NCBI RefSeq assembly: GCF_021654795.1
Contig: NZ_AP025344.1
Coordinates: 496,001-560,000, forward strand
From: Paenibacillus dendritiformis
Lineage (GTDB): Bacteria; Bacillota; Bacilli; Paenibacillales; Paenibacillaceae
Direction: 5' to 3'
DNA: 64,000 nt
Of the stretch, positions 35,278 through 44,288 are shown piece by piece. The notes under the pieces are model-generated. The model was not told the DNA's origin. It saw only the letters and a program-made list of their open reading frames with translations, and made no database searches. A program made the translations under genes and the position numbers. The number at the start of each line of letters is the position of its first letter. The first letter of the stretch is position 1.

Positions 35278-36072
35278 ATGATGCCAGAAACACAGCCTAA
35301 ACCGGTGAAGGCGGCAGGCTTATTCGTGTCCTCGACGGGGACGGAGACGGGGAAGACGATCGTGGCTTCAGGGATTGCGGCTTACCTCCACTCGGTTCGG
35401 AGGCGCAAGCTCAGTCTCTGGAAGCCGGTCCAGAGCGGCGTGGCATTAGGAGCTCCGGATGCGGACAGCTACCGGCTGCGGATGGGCAGCGGAATGTCCG
35501 AGCTCGCCGAGGAGGGGATTGCGACGTGGACGCTGCGCGAGCCGTTGGCGCCCTGGATGGCATCCGAACGGGAAGGGGTTCGCTTGTCTGTGGAAGCCCT
35601 GCTGGAAGAAGGCCGCCGGCGGATGGAGTCGGACGAGTTCCTGCTCGCGGAAGGAGCGGGCGGGATTGCCGTTCCGTTCACGCGGGAGATGACGATGGCG
35701 GATCTGGCGCAGGGGCTGGGTCTTCCCGTGCTGCTCGTGGCTGCCCCCGGCTTGGGAACCGTCAGTCACACCGTGACGGCCATCTCTTATGCCCGTCAAC
35801 GAGGCATCGCTGATATCGGTGTCGTGTTCAGCGGTCCGCCGGAGGCGGCAACGGAGAGAGAGAGGGAAGAGAACGGCCGCATGATCGAAGCGATGACGAA
35901 TGTGCCCGTATTGGGGGCAATGCCATGGCTGCCGCAGCCGGAAGGGATACAGGCGGCTGATCCGTCCGCTTGGGCGGCATGGCGGGGGCGATGGCTGCAA
36001 TGCACAATGCGCCTGTCCCGGCTGACGGAGTGGCTGGCAGACCGGGAATGGGGAAAAGCGAAGGAGCGATGA
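35278..36072 (+). CDS. bioD: Dethiobiotin synthetase BioD
   Basis: 264 residues; closes the ureido ring of 7,8-diaminopelargonate with CO2 and ATP to form dethiobiotin. P-loop SSTGTETGKTIVASG, substrate loop LWKPVQSG and acidic metal site LLAEGAGGIAVPF are intact. It starts at one of two adjacent ATGs (35278, 35281) after AGAGGGAACG. It is the first gene of a compact operon in which the following genes overlap or abut. The whole operon is visibly richer in GC than its flanks. Confidence 0.92.
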   Translation: MMPETQPKPVKAAGLFVSSTGTETGKTIVASGIAAYLHSVRRRKLSLWKPVQSGVALGAPDADSYRLRMGSGMSELAEEGIATWTLREPLAPWMASEREGVRLSVEALLEEGRRRMESDEFLLAEGAGGIAVPFTREMTMADLAQGLGLPVLLVAAPGLGTVSHTVTAISYARQRGIADIGVVFSGPPEAATEREREENGRMIEAMTNVPVLGAMPWLPQPEGIQAADPSAWAAWRGRWLQCTMRLSRLTEWLADREWGKAKER

Positions 36073-36074
36073 TG

Positions 36075-37079
36075 ATGAGCGAAACAATGCAAGAGCGGCA
36101 GACGGATTGGCGGAAGCTGGCGGATAAGGCGTTAGCCGGCGAAGGAATAAGCCGGGAAGAAGCGCTGGCGGTGCTGCGGGCAGACGATGACGAATTGCTG
36201 GCGATCATGGATGCGGCTTACCGGGTGCGGCGGCATTTCTATGGAAATAAGGTGAAACTGAATCTGATTATTAATGCAAAAAGCGGACACTGTCCGGAAG
36301 ATTGCGGCTATTGCTCGCAGTCCCGGGTATCCGATGCTCCGATAGAGAAGTATACGATGCTGGAAAAGGAGGTGCTGGTGGACGGAGCGCGCAAGGCGAT
36401 GGAGATGCAAGCCGGAACATACTGCATCGTGGCCAGCGGGCGAGGGCCGACGCCGCGGGAGCTCGAGCAGGTGGTCGCCGCCGTGGAGGAGATCAAGGCG
36501 ACGATGCCGATGAAAATCTGCGCCTGCCTCGGCATTTTGTCGCAGGAGCAGGCGAACCGGCTGAAGCAGGCCGGCGTCGATCGCTATAACCACAACTTGA
36601 ATACGAGCGAGGATCATTATTCTCATATCACCTCGACTCACACGTACGGCGAACGGGTACATACGGTGAATACATCGAAGCAAGCAGGGATGTCGCCTTG
36701 CTCCGGTGTGATTATGGGAATGGGAGAGACGGATGAGCAGTTGGTGGACGTCGCCTTTTCGCTGCGGGAACTGGATGCGGACTCGATTCCGGTCAATTTC
36801 CTGAATCCGATTCCGGGAACGCCGCTCGGCCATCTGCATGATCTGGACCCGCGCCGCTGCTTGAAGGCGCTGGCGATGTTCCGCTTCGTCTGCCCATCGA
36901 AGGAGATCCGCGCCTCCGGCGGGCGGGAGGTCAATCTCGGGTCCTTGCAGCCGCTGGCGCTCTATGCGGCCAATTCCGTGTTCGTCGGCGATTATTTGAC
37001 GACGGATGGGCAAGAGGCGAACGCCGATCACCAGATGATCGCCGATCTCGGGTTCGAAGTCGAGCGGTGCGCCTTGTGA
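36075..37079 (+). CDS. bioB: Biotin synthase BioB
   Basis: 334 residues. A radical-SAM enzyme inserting sulfur into dethiobiotin. The [4Fe-4S] cluster motif is CPEDCGYC (Cys73, Cys77, Cys80). NHNLNTSEDHY and the Arg ligand of the [2Fe-2S] cluster in RASGGREVNLG are present. Three consecutive ATG codons (36069, 36072, 36075) follow AAGGAG at 36061-36066; spacing favours 36075, and the first overlaps the bioD stop. The length is typical of the family. Confidence 0.93.
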   Translation: MSETMQERQTDWRKLADKALAGEGISREEALAVLRADDDELLAIMDAAYRVRRHFYGNKVKLNLIINAKSGHCPEDCGYCSQSRVSDAPIEKYTMLEKEVLVDGARKAMEMQAGTYCIVASGRGPTPRELEQVVAAVEEIKATMPMKICACLGILSQEQANRLKQAGVDRYNHNLNTSEDHYSHITSTHTYGERVHTVNTSKQAGMSPCSGVIMGMGETDEQLVDVAFSLRELDADSIPVNFLNPIPGTPLGHLHDLDPRRCLKALAMFRFVCPSKEIRASGGREVNLGSLQPLALYAANSVFVGDYLTTDGQEANADHQMIADLGFEVERCAL

Positions 37080-38323
37080 TGGAGCCGATGATGGCTGCGG
37101 CCAATTCAGAGCGTTGGCATTGGATGCGTGCCGAGCTGGACGCCTTGGAGGAGGCGGGCCGGCTCCGCAAGCTGGAGCCAGCGATATGGCTGGAGCATGG
37201 ATGGATCGAGCGGAGCGGCAAGCGGCTGCTTCATCTCGCTTCGAACCATTATCTTGGCTTCGAGCCATGGCTCGATGACGATGGCTGGGCAGGGCTTGCG
37301 GCGGAGTGCCGCCGCCTCGGCGAGCCGGGCGTACGCATCGGCGCCGGGGCTTCCCGGCTCATCACGGGTCATGATCCGCAGCATGATGCGCTGGAGCGGG
37401 AAATGGCCGCTTTTAAGGAAACGGAGGCGGCGCTCGTGTTCAGCAGCGGCTACATGGCGAATGCCGGCGTCATTCCGGCCCTGGTCGGCCGGAGTGGCGT
37501 CATCTTCAGCGACCGGCTGAATCATGCGAGCATTACGGACGGCATCTTGCTGAGCCGGGCCCGGCATATCCGTTATCCTCACCGGGATATGGATCGGCTC
37601 GAAAAGGCGTTGAAGCAGTGGCACGCCGGAGGACCGGGCGTCCCGTCGCGGCGGACGCGGCTGTTGATCGTGACCGACGCCGTGTTCAGCATGGACGGGA
37701 CGGTGGCGCCGCTCGCCGATCTCGTGACGCTGAAAGAGCGTTACGGGGCGATGCTGATGGTCGACGAGGCACACAGCGGCGGCGTGTATGGACCTGGCGG
37801 GCGCGGGCTGTGCCATGCGCTCGGATTGCATCAGAAGGTGGATATCATCATGGGTACCTTCGGGAAAGCCTTTGGCGCGGTCGGCGCTTATATTGCCGCA
37901 GACGGCATCGTCGTCCGCTACCTGATCAACCGGGCGCGGACGCTCATTTATAATACGGGGCTGCCGCCGCTGGTGGCCGCGTTCATCCGGCGGCGGCTGC
38001 GCGACGTATGCGCTGCCGATATCGCGCGCGCCGAACTGATGCGCAAGGCGGCCCTGTTCCGCGCGCGGCTGCGAGCCGGGGGGCTGGACACGGGTCCCGG
38101 CGACAGCCATATCGTGCCGGTCCTGTGCGGCACGGATCGACGGGCGGTCGCGCTTAGCGCCGCGCTCGCGGAGGCGGGCGTCGCCGGCGTGGCCATTCGC
38201 CCGCCGACGGTGCCCGAGGGGACGGCGCGCATTCGCTTCGCGCCGACTCCCGCGCACCGCGACGCCGACCTGCTGCAGGCGGCGGATGCGGTCGCGCGCC
38301 TGGCCGCGGAGGCGCGGCCGTGA
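37079..38323 (+). CDS. bioF: 8-amino-7-oxononanoate synthase BioF
   Basis: 414 residues. A PLP-dependent alpha-oxoamine synthase condensing pimeloyl-ACP with alanine. Lys263 in GTFGKAFGAVGA binds PLP, Asp229 in VDEAHSGG contacts the pyridine nitrogen, and FSSGYMANAGVI is the conserved cofactor segment. ATG 37079 overlaps the bioB stop by one base; ATG 37088 or 37091, preceded by GGAG, are alternative starts. Very GC-rich. Confidence 0.9.
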   Translation: MEPMMAAANSERWHWMRAELDALEEAGRLRKLEPAIWLEHGWIERSGKRLLHLASNHYLGFEPWLDDDGWAGLAAECRRLGEPGVRIGAGASRLITGHDPQHDALEREMAAFKETEAALVFSSGYMANAGVIPALVGRSGVIFSDRLNHASITDGILLSRARHIRYPHRDMDRLEKALKQWHAGGPGVPSRRTRLLIVTDAVFSMDGTVAPLADLVTLKERYGAMLMVDEAHSGGVYGPGGRGLCHALGLHQKVDIIMGTFGKAFGAVGAYIAADGIVVRYLINRARTLIYNTGLPPLVAAFIRRRLRDVCAADIARAELMRKAALFRARLRAGGLDTGPGDSHIVPVLCGTDRRAVALSAALAEAGVAGVAIRPPTVPEGTARIRFAPTPAHRDADLLQAADAVARLAAEARP

Positions 38324-39153
38324 GCGGGGCGTTCCCGCGGCCCCGGCCGCCGCAGCAGGCGAAGCTGCTGTGGATTCACGGCTGGGGCTTGAGCGACGAG
38401 GTGTGGCGTCCGCTCGCGCAGGACTTGCCGATGTTCGCGCACCGGTATGTGTCCTTCGCCGCATGCGAGACGGCGGCTGATCTGCGGGAGGCGGTGCGCG
38501 CTCCGCTCCGGCGGGAGCCGGACGGTCCGTGGCATGTCGCCGGGTGGTCGCTTGGCGGCATGCTGGCGATCGAGATGCTGGCCGGGCGCGCCGCAGGGAA
38601 CGGCGAATGGGCGGGGCTGCCGCGCATCGAGAGCACCCTGCTCATCGGCACGACACTGCGCTTCGCCGACAGCACCGGGCAGGCGGGCTGGCCGCCGCGC
38701 GTGCTGGCCCGCATGCGGCGCCGTCTGGCACAGGCGCCGGAGGAGACGCTGCTGGCGTTCCTTGGCCAACTGGATACGGGCCCGGCCAGCCCCGGCGGGC
38801 CGCCGCTGGCGGAGAAGCTGTGGCGACAGCTGGCCGCCGCTCCCGGCTATACGCCGGCCGGGCTTGATGCGGGGCTTGCCTACTTGGAGGCGGCGGATCT
38901 GGCCACGGAGTGGGCACGCCTCGCCGCTGCGGAGGAACGCCCGTGCCTGCTGTGGCTGCATGGCGGGAACGATCTCGTATGCCCGCGGGCCGCGATGGAG
39001 CGGGCAAGGGCATCATTCGGTCCGGGGCTGCGAACCGTGGTGCTCCCGGATGCGGGGCATGCGCCGTTCCTGTCGCATCCGGAGGACTGGCGAGAGGAGG
39101 TGAGCGCATGGTATGGAGCAATCGCAGACGATAGGAGCCGGGCGGGCGAATGA
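38320..39153 (+). CDS. bioH: BioH-like pimeloyl-ACP methyl ester esterase (alpha/beta hydrolase)
   Basis: 277 residues from a GTG overlapping the bioF stop (GTGA). An alpha/beta hydrolase with LLWIHGWGLSDEVW near the N-terminus, nucleophile elbow GWSLGGML and catalytic His in DAGHAPFLSHP. Its position between bioF and bioC supports the role of cutting the methyl ester once BioC-primed pimeloyl-ACP is complete. The name rests on context plus the WGLSDEVW-type start; other alpha/beta hydrolases (BioG/BioV analogues) do the same job elsewhere. Confidence 0.75.
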   Translation: MSGAFPRPRPPQQAKLLWIHGWGLSDEVWRPLAQDLPMFAHRYVSFAACETAADLREAVRAPLRREPDGPWHVAGWSLGGMLAIEMLAGRAAGNGEWAGLPRIESTLLIGTTLRFADSTGQAGWPPRVLARMRRRLAQAPEETLLAFLGQLDTGPASPGGPPLAEKLWRQLAAAPGYTPAGLDAGLAYLEAADLATEWARLAAAEERPCLLWLHGGNDLVCPRAAMERARASFGPGLRTVVLPDAGHAPFLSHPEDWREEVSAWYGAIADDRSRAGE

Positions 39154-40012
39154 CCAGATGCTTAGCGGTGCGGGCGCGCGGGTTGATAAGCAACTGGTCG
39201 CCCGCCGCTTCGGCAGACATGCGGCGGAGTATGACGTCTACGCGGAGGTGCAGCCGCTGATGGCCGCCGGCTTGACGGAGCGGGTGCGAAGGCATCACCA
39301 GGGGCTCGCGGGGCGTATCCTCGACATTGGCTGCGGCACGGGCGGCTTGGCTGCGAGCCTCTGGCCGCATTATCCTGCGGCAGAGCTCACGCTGCTCGAT
39401 CTGGCGCCGGCCATGCTTCGCCAGGCGGAGCAGAAGCTGCGCCGCCACGGCTGCCCCGGCAGCCAGCTGCGTGCGGTCGCCGCCGACGCCGAGGCCTGGG
39501 CGGCCGATCAGCCGGAAGGCGGCTACGACCTGATCGTGTCGAGCGCCGCCTTCCAATGGTTCAACACGCCGGCCGCGACGCTGCGGCGGCTCGTGCAACT
39601 GCTCCGGCCCGGCGGGCTGCTGGCCTTCGCCACGTTCCTGCCGGGCACGCTGCGCGAGCTGCATGCCGCGTTCCGGCAGGCGGACGCCGAGCAGGGCCGG
39701 GCGCCCCGTCCGCGCGGACAGGCGTATCCGTCCGCGGCGGCTTGGCACGGCTGGGCGCGGGCTGCGGCCGGGACCTTCCTGCTCTGGGAAGAGGCGAGCT
39801 GCCGCTGCGAGTACGCCAGCGTGCCGGAGATGCTGGCCCAGGTCCGCCGCATCGGGGCCGGCAACGCGCTGGAGGCCGGCGCCTCCGGCATGAGCCCCTC
39901 CCTGTACCGCCGCATGGCCCAGGTGTATCGAGAGCGCTTCGGCGGCCCGGGCGGGCGAATTCCGGCCACCTATGCTTTCGTCTATGCGCTGATGCGAAGA
40001 GAGAAGGAATGA
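39113..40012 (+). CDS. bioC: Malonyl-ACP O-methyltransferase BioC
   Basis: 299 residues. A SAM-dependent methyltransferase: motif I ILDIGCGTGGLAASL, motif II LTLLDLAPAML, and the BioC-typical LIVSSAAFQWFNTP. It methylates malonyl-ACP to start pimelate synthesis by the fatty-acid machinery. ATG 39113 follows GAGGAGGTGAGCGC and overlaps bioH by 41 bases. It ends the operon before a strong hairpin. No bioA, bioW or bioI lies in the window, so diaminopelargonate synthesis must be encoded elsewhere. Confidence 0.88.
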   Translation: MEQSQTIGAGRANDQMLSGAGARVDKQLVARRFGRHAAEYDVYAEVQPLMAAGLTERVRRHHQGLAGRILDIGCGTGGLAASLWPHYPAAELTLLDLAPAMLRQAEQKLRRHGCPGSQLRAVAADAEAWAADQPEGGYDLIVSSAAFQWFNTPAATLRRLVQLLRPGGLLAFATFLPGTLRELHAAFRQADAEQGRAPRPRGQAYPSAAAWHGWARAAAGTFLLWEEASCRCEYASVPEMLAQVRRIGAGNALEAGASGMSPSLYRRMAQVYRERFGGPGGRIPATYAFVYALMRREKE

Positions 40013-40028
40013 ATAGCAGCCGGAAGCG

Positions 40029-40078
40029 AACAGGCGGCCTGCGGTGCATCTTGCACGACAGGCCGCCTGTTGCGGTTT
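40029..40078. terminator. Bidirectional terminator between bioC and the PfkB kinase
   Basis: A perfect 13-bp stem, AACAGGCGGCCTG/CAGGCCGCCTGTT, with a 17-nt loop, followed by GCGGTTTT on the plus side. Confidence 0.8.
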
Positions 40079-41013
40079 TAGCCGATTCGTTCGACTTGAA
40101 TTTGGTTGCGAAGCGACTCGACATCGTCCAGCCGCACTTGCCCGGCGGACGGCATCAGGGCGTTGGCGGTGCCGCAAGCGGCGCCGAGAATAAGGCCGTC
40201 TTCGGCAGACAGGCCGCGTTTATCGGCCACGACAAGCCCGGCGACCATGGAATCGCCGCTGCCGACGGGATTGATGGCCTTGACCGCAGGAAGGGAGACG
40301 CGGTAGAGCGCGCCGCCGACACCGGCCAACGCGCCCCGGGCGCCGAGCGAGACGACGACCCGCCCGATGCCGGAGGCCATCAGCTGACGGATGGCCGGGA
40401 CCACCTCGTCTTCAGAGGCATCGGCTCCTCCGCCGGTCAGCCTGCTGACCTCATGCTCATTCGGCTTGATCAGCGCGGGCGCGCTCTTCACGCCTTCCTC
40501 CAGCGCCGTGCCGCTCGTGTCGAGAATCGGGAGCGCGCCCGCGCGGCGCGCAATCTCGATCAATTCGGCGTACAGCGTGGGGGCACAGCCCCGCGGCAGG
40601 CTCCCGGAGAACACGATGTGAGAGGAGCGGGCGGCTAGGGCCGTCACTTTGTCCCGCATCGCGTCAATATCGTCCGGAGAGACGGAAGGGCCTTGTTCCA
40701 GCAGCTCGGTCTGCGTGCCGCGTCCCGGATCCAAAATGTTGAGACACACCCGGGATTCGCCTTCCACGAGAACGAAGTCGGCGGGAATTCCTTCTTCGCC
40801 CAGCTTGTGCAGAATCATCTGTCCGTGGAAGCCGGCGGCGAACCCGGAGGCGGTCACCTCTTCGCCCAGCGCGTGAATGACGCGGGCGACATTGATCCCT
40901 TTGCCGCCTGCGGTGGCGGTCATTTGCTCCACCCGATACAGCTTATCGAGCGCGAAGCCGGGGACGAGATAGGTTTTGTCTATCGCCGCGTTCAGCGTCA
41001 CGGTCGTAATCAT
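40078..41013 (-). CDS. PfkB-family hexose-phosphate kinase (tagatose-6-P / fructose-1-P kinase type)
   Basis: 311 residues of the LacC/FruK branch. VTLNAAIDKTYLVPGF is the typical start, TAGGKGINVARV the sugar-phosphate motif, and NPVGSGDSMVAG the anion-hole and catalytic Asp motif. Downstream of the aldolase and opposite agaS, the most likely reaction is tagatose-6-phosphate to tagatose-1,6-bisphosphate; a 1-phosphofructokinase role cannot be excluded. GAAAGGAG precedes the ATG. It is the second gene of a minus-strand pair, 174 bases after the aldolase. Confidence 0.85.
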   Translation of the reverse strand: MITTVTLNAAIDKTYLVPGFALDKLYRVEQMTATAGGKGINVARVIHALGEEVTASGFAAGFHGQMILHKLGEEGIPADFVLVEGESRVCLNILDPGRGTQTELLEQGPSVSPDDIDAMRDKVTALAARSSHIVFSGSLPRGCAPTLYAELIEIARRAGALPILDTSGTALEEGVKSAPALIKPNEHEVSRLTGGGADASEDEVVPAIRQLMASGIGRVVVSLGARGALAGVGGALYRVSLPAVKAINPVGSGDSMVAGLVVADKRGLSAEDGLILGAACGTANALMPSAGQVRLDDVESLRNQIQVERIG

Positions 41014-41187
41014 GTCGCTTCTCCTTTCAACAATTCCGCTGCGCAGGGAATCGCGTTCTCACCACAGGTCAGACACGGCGGGTACTTCTCGGCTGCAGCG
41101 GCTCAAGTGGACGGTACGTCAATTCTAACAGAAAGATACGGCGTCGGTTACCGCCGCTGCGAGGTTCCCGCGAGTTGGCACGCGAGA

Positions 41188-42057
41188 TTAGCGGACGGCG
41201 TTCGCCTGGCCGAGACAGCCGGCCATCTCCATTTTTTGAATCGCCAGGGCCTTGACGGCTTGCTTGGCGGGAACCATATATTTGCGCGGATCATTCTCAT
41301 CCGGATTGGCCGCAAATACGGCCTTGATCGCATCGGAGAAGGCGATGCGGAGCTCGGTCGCAACATTCATCTTCGCCATGCCGAGCTTCACGCAGCGCTT
41401 CACCTGATCCTCCGGAATGCCGGAGCCGCCGTGCAGGACGAGAGGGACTGCCACTTGCTTCGCGATCTGCTCCAGCCTATCAAATGCGATCTTCGGCTCG
41501 CCCTTATAGATGCCGTGCGCCGTTCCGATCGCAGGCGCCAGCGTCGGCACGCCGGTCGCGGCGACGAAGGCGGCGCATTCCTCCGGCACCGCCAGACGGG
41601 CGTCCTCCTCCTCGACGACGATATCATCCTCCACGCCGCCGACCTTGCCCAGCTCGGCTTCGACGTTGACCCCGGCCGCCAGGGCGACGCGCACGACCTC
41701 CCGCGTCATCCGCACATTGTCGTCATAAGGATGCATGGAAGCATCGATCATCACCGAGGTGTAGCCTGCCCGGATGCAGCGGACAATCAGATCGTAGTCG
41801 GTGCAATGATCCAGATGGAGCGCGATCGGAACCGAAGAGAGCTTCGCCGCGGTCGCCGCCGCGGCCACGATATATTCCGGACCGAGATGCTTCACGGTGC
41901 CGACCGTTGTCTGTAAAATGAGCGGAGATTGGGTGTCTTCGGCCGCTTCCGTTACCGCTTGCAGCATTTCCAGGGTGTGGACATTGAATGCGGTAATTCC
42001 GAAGCCTTGCTCGCGGGCGGCCTGCAGCATTGAAGTGGAGCTGATGAGATGTCCCAT
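41188..42057 (-). CDS. Class II ketose-bisphosphate aldolase (tagatose/fructose type, KbaY/GatY-like)
   Basis: 289 residues. A zinc aldolase with ALHLDHCTDYDLI (catalytic Asp and zinc His), a later zinc His in IGTAHGIYKG, and LHGGSGIPEDQV. It splits tagatose- or fructose-1,6-bisphosphate to DHAP and glyceraldehyde-3-phosphate. The neighbourhood (AgaS, PfkB kinase, DeoR regulator) points to tagatose-bisphosphate in amino-galactose breakdown. It is divergent from agaS across a 90-base region with overlapping palindromes. Confidence 0.88.
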   Translation of the reverse strand: MGHLISSTSMLQAAREQGFGITAFNVHTLEMLQAVTEAAEDTQSPLILQTTVGTVKHLGPEYIVAAAATAAKLSSVPIALHLDHCTDYDLIVRCIRAGYTSVMIDASMHPYDDNVRMTREVVRVALAAGVNVEAELGKVGGVEDDIVVEEEDARLAVPEECAAFVAATGVPTLAPAIGTAHGIYKGEPKIAFDRLEQIAKQVAVPLVLHGGSGIPEDQVKRCVKLGMAKMNVATELRIAFSDAIKAVFAANPDENDPRKYMVPAKQAVKALAIQKMEMAGCLGQANAVR

Positions 42058-42082
42058 AATTGTAACCTCCAGCAGTTGATGA

Positions 42083-42105
42083 TTGATTCAATCAAAATTT
42101 TGATT
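42083..42105. promoter_or_regulatory. Overlapping operator palindromes between aldolase and agaS
   Basis: TTGATTCAATCAA (42083-42095) and AATCAAAATTTTGATT (42090-42105) are both perfect palindromes and share one AATCAA half-site. The result is three half-sites in a row within the divergent promoter region. They are the likely binding site of the DeoR-family regulator encoded at 43380. Confidence 0.6.
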
Positions 42106-42147
42106 TATAATTTCATTTAAGGTGATTATAAGGGAGGAATTTGGGAG

Positions 42148-43206
42148 ATGTCAATTCAAGATACGCATACGTACCGGGAAATCAGCGAGCAGGCTGCCGC
42201 GCTTCAAGACGCGTGGAATCAACTTCAGCGCCAGCGCGGATGGGTAGATAAATATGTGGGGAACGCGCAGTTCGAGGAGATTGTATTTATCGGATCCGGC
42301 TCGTCCTGGTACCAGGCGATGACGATGGCGGCCACATACCGGGCATGGACGGGCAAGAGCGCGTCCGCCATTCCTTCCTCGGAGCTGTTTCTGTTCCGCA
42401 ATCAGACCGTGACACCATCCAAGAAGACGCTGCTGGTCGGCGTATCCCGTTCCGGTGAATCGCATGAAGTCATTTTGGCGCTTGAATCGGTCGCCGATTT
42501 GCCGAACTGGACGACCTGCGGCATCACATGTCATCCGGAGAGCAAGATGGCGAAGATGACGGAATGCCTCGTCTCTCCGTCGGGAGCGGAGAAGAGCACG
42601 GTCATGACCAAATCGCTCAGCAGCATGACGTTCCTCATGCAGGCGGGAATCGCGCTTGCGTCCGGCAGCGATGCGGCTTGCCGCGAGCTCGAAGCCGTAT
42701 TGCAATCGAATGCGGCGTTGGTTACAATGGCGGATGACAAGGTGAGGGCATGGGTCGAAACGCATCGATTCGACAAGACGATCTACCTTGGGATGGGCGC
42801 GCTGTACGGCTTGGCGCTGGAAGCCTGCCTGAAGCTGAAGGAAATGACGTATACATGGACCGAAGCCTACGGCACGCTGGAATTCCGCCACGGCCCGAAA
42901 TCGATCGTCGATGCGAATACCCAGATCGTGCTGCTGCTGTCCGAGCAAGCCCGTTCCTACGAGCTGAAGGTGGCGGAAGAGATGAAGCAGTACGGCGCGA
43001 CGGTCGTCATTATTACCTCCCAAGGGGGAGAAGACACCGCATTTGCCGATCTCGTCTTCGAGGTGGGGCATGCCGATGCAAGCGATGAAGCCCGGGCGGT
43101 TTTGTATTTGCCATTTGTACAATATAATGGTTATTATACGGCGGTTACCCGCGGCTTGAACCCGGACGATCCGCGCAACTTGACCCAGTTCGTAGCCATT
43201 GAATAG
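42148..43206 (+). CDS. agaS: SIS-domain aldose-ketose isomerase/deaminase AgaS
   Basis: 352 residues with two SIS domains: IVFIGSGSSWYQAM with LVGVSRSGESHEVI, and IYLGMGALYGLALEACLKLKEM with EFRHGPKSIV. AgaS converts galactosamine-6-phosphate to tagatose-6-phosphate with release of ammonia. With the neighbouring kinase and aldolase this gives a complete route to triose phosphates. AGGGAGGAATTTGGGAG precedes the ATG. Transport is probably by one of the EIICB permeases nearby; no deacetylase (AgaA/NagA) lies in the window. Confidence 0.85.
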   Translation: MSIQDTHTYREISEQAAALQDAWNQLQRQRGWVDKYVGNAQFEEIVFIGSGSSWYQAMTMAATYRAWTGKSASAIPSSELFLFRNQTVTPSKKTLLVGVSRSGESHEVILALESVADLPNWTTCGITCHPESKMAKMTECLVSPSGAEKSTVMTKSLSSMTFLMQAGIALASGSDAACRELEAVLQSNAALVTMADDKVRAWVETHRFDKTIYLGMGALYGLALEACLKLKEMTYTWTEAYGTLEFRHGPKSIVDANTQIVLLLSEQARSYELKVAEEMKQYGATVVIITSQGGEDTAFADLVFEVGHADASDEARAVLYLPFVQYNGYYTAVTRGLNPDDPRNLTQFVAIE

Positions 43207-43379
43207 AAGCGTCATGGTGCCGGCTCCGAGAGGGCAATTATCGCCCGCCGGCCCTGTCGCGTTGGGTTCCCCTCCGGCAGGCGGGAAGGGCGGATTTCGC
43301 GTGGGAGAGGGCTTCCGTTGTTTCTTGGCGAAGCCCGTCCCTGACCCTGAGGCTGGGGAGTCATGATAGGAGTGTAATG

Positions 43380-44174
43380 ATGATGAGTGAGACGTTATCC
43401 AAAGGCGAGCAGCGCCGCAGGCAGATTTTACAGCGGTTGAAGCAGAATGGCCGCATTACGATTCCGGAGATTATCGAGCATTTCGATTGCTCGGAGGCGA
43501 CGGCGCGCCGGGATTTGGACGTATTGGAGCGGAAGGGCGAGCTGATTCGCACGATCGGGGGAGCGATATTCGAAGGGGCGGGCGCGATCCGCGAGGTCCC
43601 GTTCGTCGAGAAGCGGCAGTTGTTGTGGCTGGAGAAGGAGGCCATCGCCAAGCGGGCGCTTGATTTCATTGAAGAAGGCGACAGCATCTGTCTGACCGGC
43701 GGCACGACCACCTTCCTGATCGCGAAGCTGTTGAAGGAACGGCAAGGCATTACCGTCGTCACCAACGCCGTGAACATCGCGATGGAGCTGTCGGACTGCG
43801 ACGGCATTCAGGTCGTCGTCATCGGCGGCGTCATGCGGAGCAACAGCTTCGAGCTGTGCGGCCCGCTGGCGGAGCGCACGATCGAGCATCTGAACATCGA
43901 GAAGCTCTTCATGGGGATTGACGGTTTTTCCCCGGCGAAGGGCATTACGACATACTCCGAGCTGGAAGCGCAAACCGCACAGATGTTGATGCGGCAGGCC
44001 CAGCAGACGATCGCCGTATTCGATCATACGAAGGTCGGGAAGGCCTCACTGTTTTCGGTCGCTTCCATCGAGGAGTTGACGGCCTGCATTACGGATCACG
44101 AACTGCCCGAAGAGATGGCTTCTGCTCTCGAGCAGGCAGGAATCGCTTGTTATTATGCCCAGCTTCCGGATTGA
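43380..44174 (+). CDS. DeoR/GlpR-family regulator, probable repressor of the aga-type genes
   Basis: 264 residues. The N-terminal winged HTH (QILQRLKQNGRITIPEIIEHFDCSEATARRDLDVLE) is followed by the sugar-phosphate-binding DeoR C-terminal domain (DSICLTGGTTTFLIAKLL, VVTNAVNIA, VVVIGGVMRSNSFELCGP, MGIDGFS). Three ATGs follow AGGAG (43368-43372); 43380 has the best spacing, while 43377 and 43383 are possible. It probably senses a tagatose or galactosamine phosphate and acts at the palindromes at 42083-42105. Confidence 0.88.
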   Translation: MMSETLSKGEQRRRQILQRLKQNGRITIPEIIEHFDCSEATARRDLDVLERKGELIRTIGGAIFEGAGAIREVPFVEKRQLLWLEKEAIAKRALDFIEEGDSICLTGGTTTFLIAKLLKERQGITVVTNAVNIAMELSDCDGIQVVVIGGVMRSNSFELCGPLAERTIEHLNIEKLFMGIDGFSPAKGITTYSELEAQTAQMLMRQAQQTIAVFDHTKVGKASLFSVASIEELTACITDHELPEEMASALEQAGIACYYAQLPD

Positions 44175-44227
44175 GAGGCGGTTTTTTTTTCTTTTGCGGA
44201 ATGTTTTCAAGTGCAATCCGGACCAAA

Positions 44228-44283
44228 GCTGCACCAGTGCAGCATTTTCCCGCGCAAAGGCGTTTCTTCGCGAAAATGCTGCA
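44228..44283 (+). terminator. Nested hairpins after the DeoR gene
   Basis: GCTGCACCAGTGCAGC (44228-44243) is a tight hairpin. A longer stem pairs TGCAGCATTTTC (44238) with CGCGAAAATGCTGCA (44269-44283). There is no clean T-tract. The MITE-like unit A3 begins six bases later. Confidence 0.4.
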
Positions 44284-44288
44284 GATCT

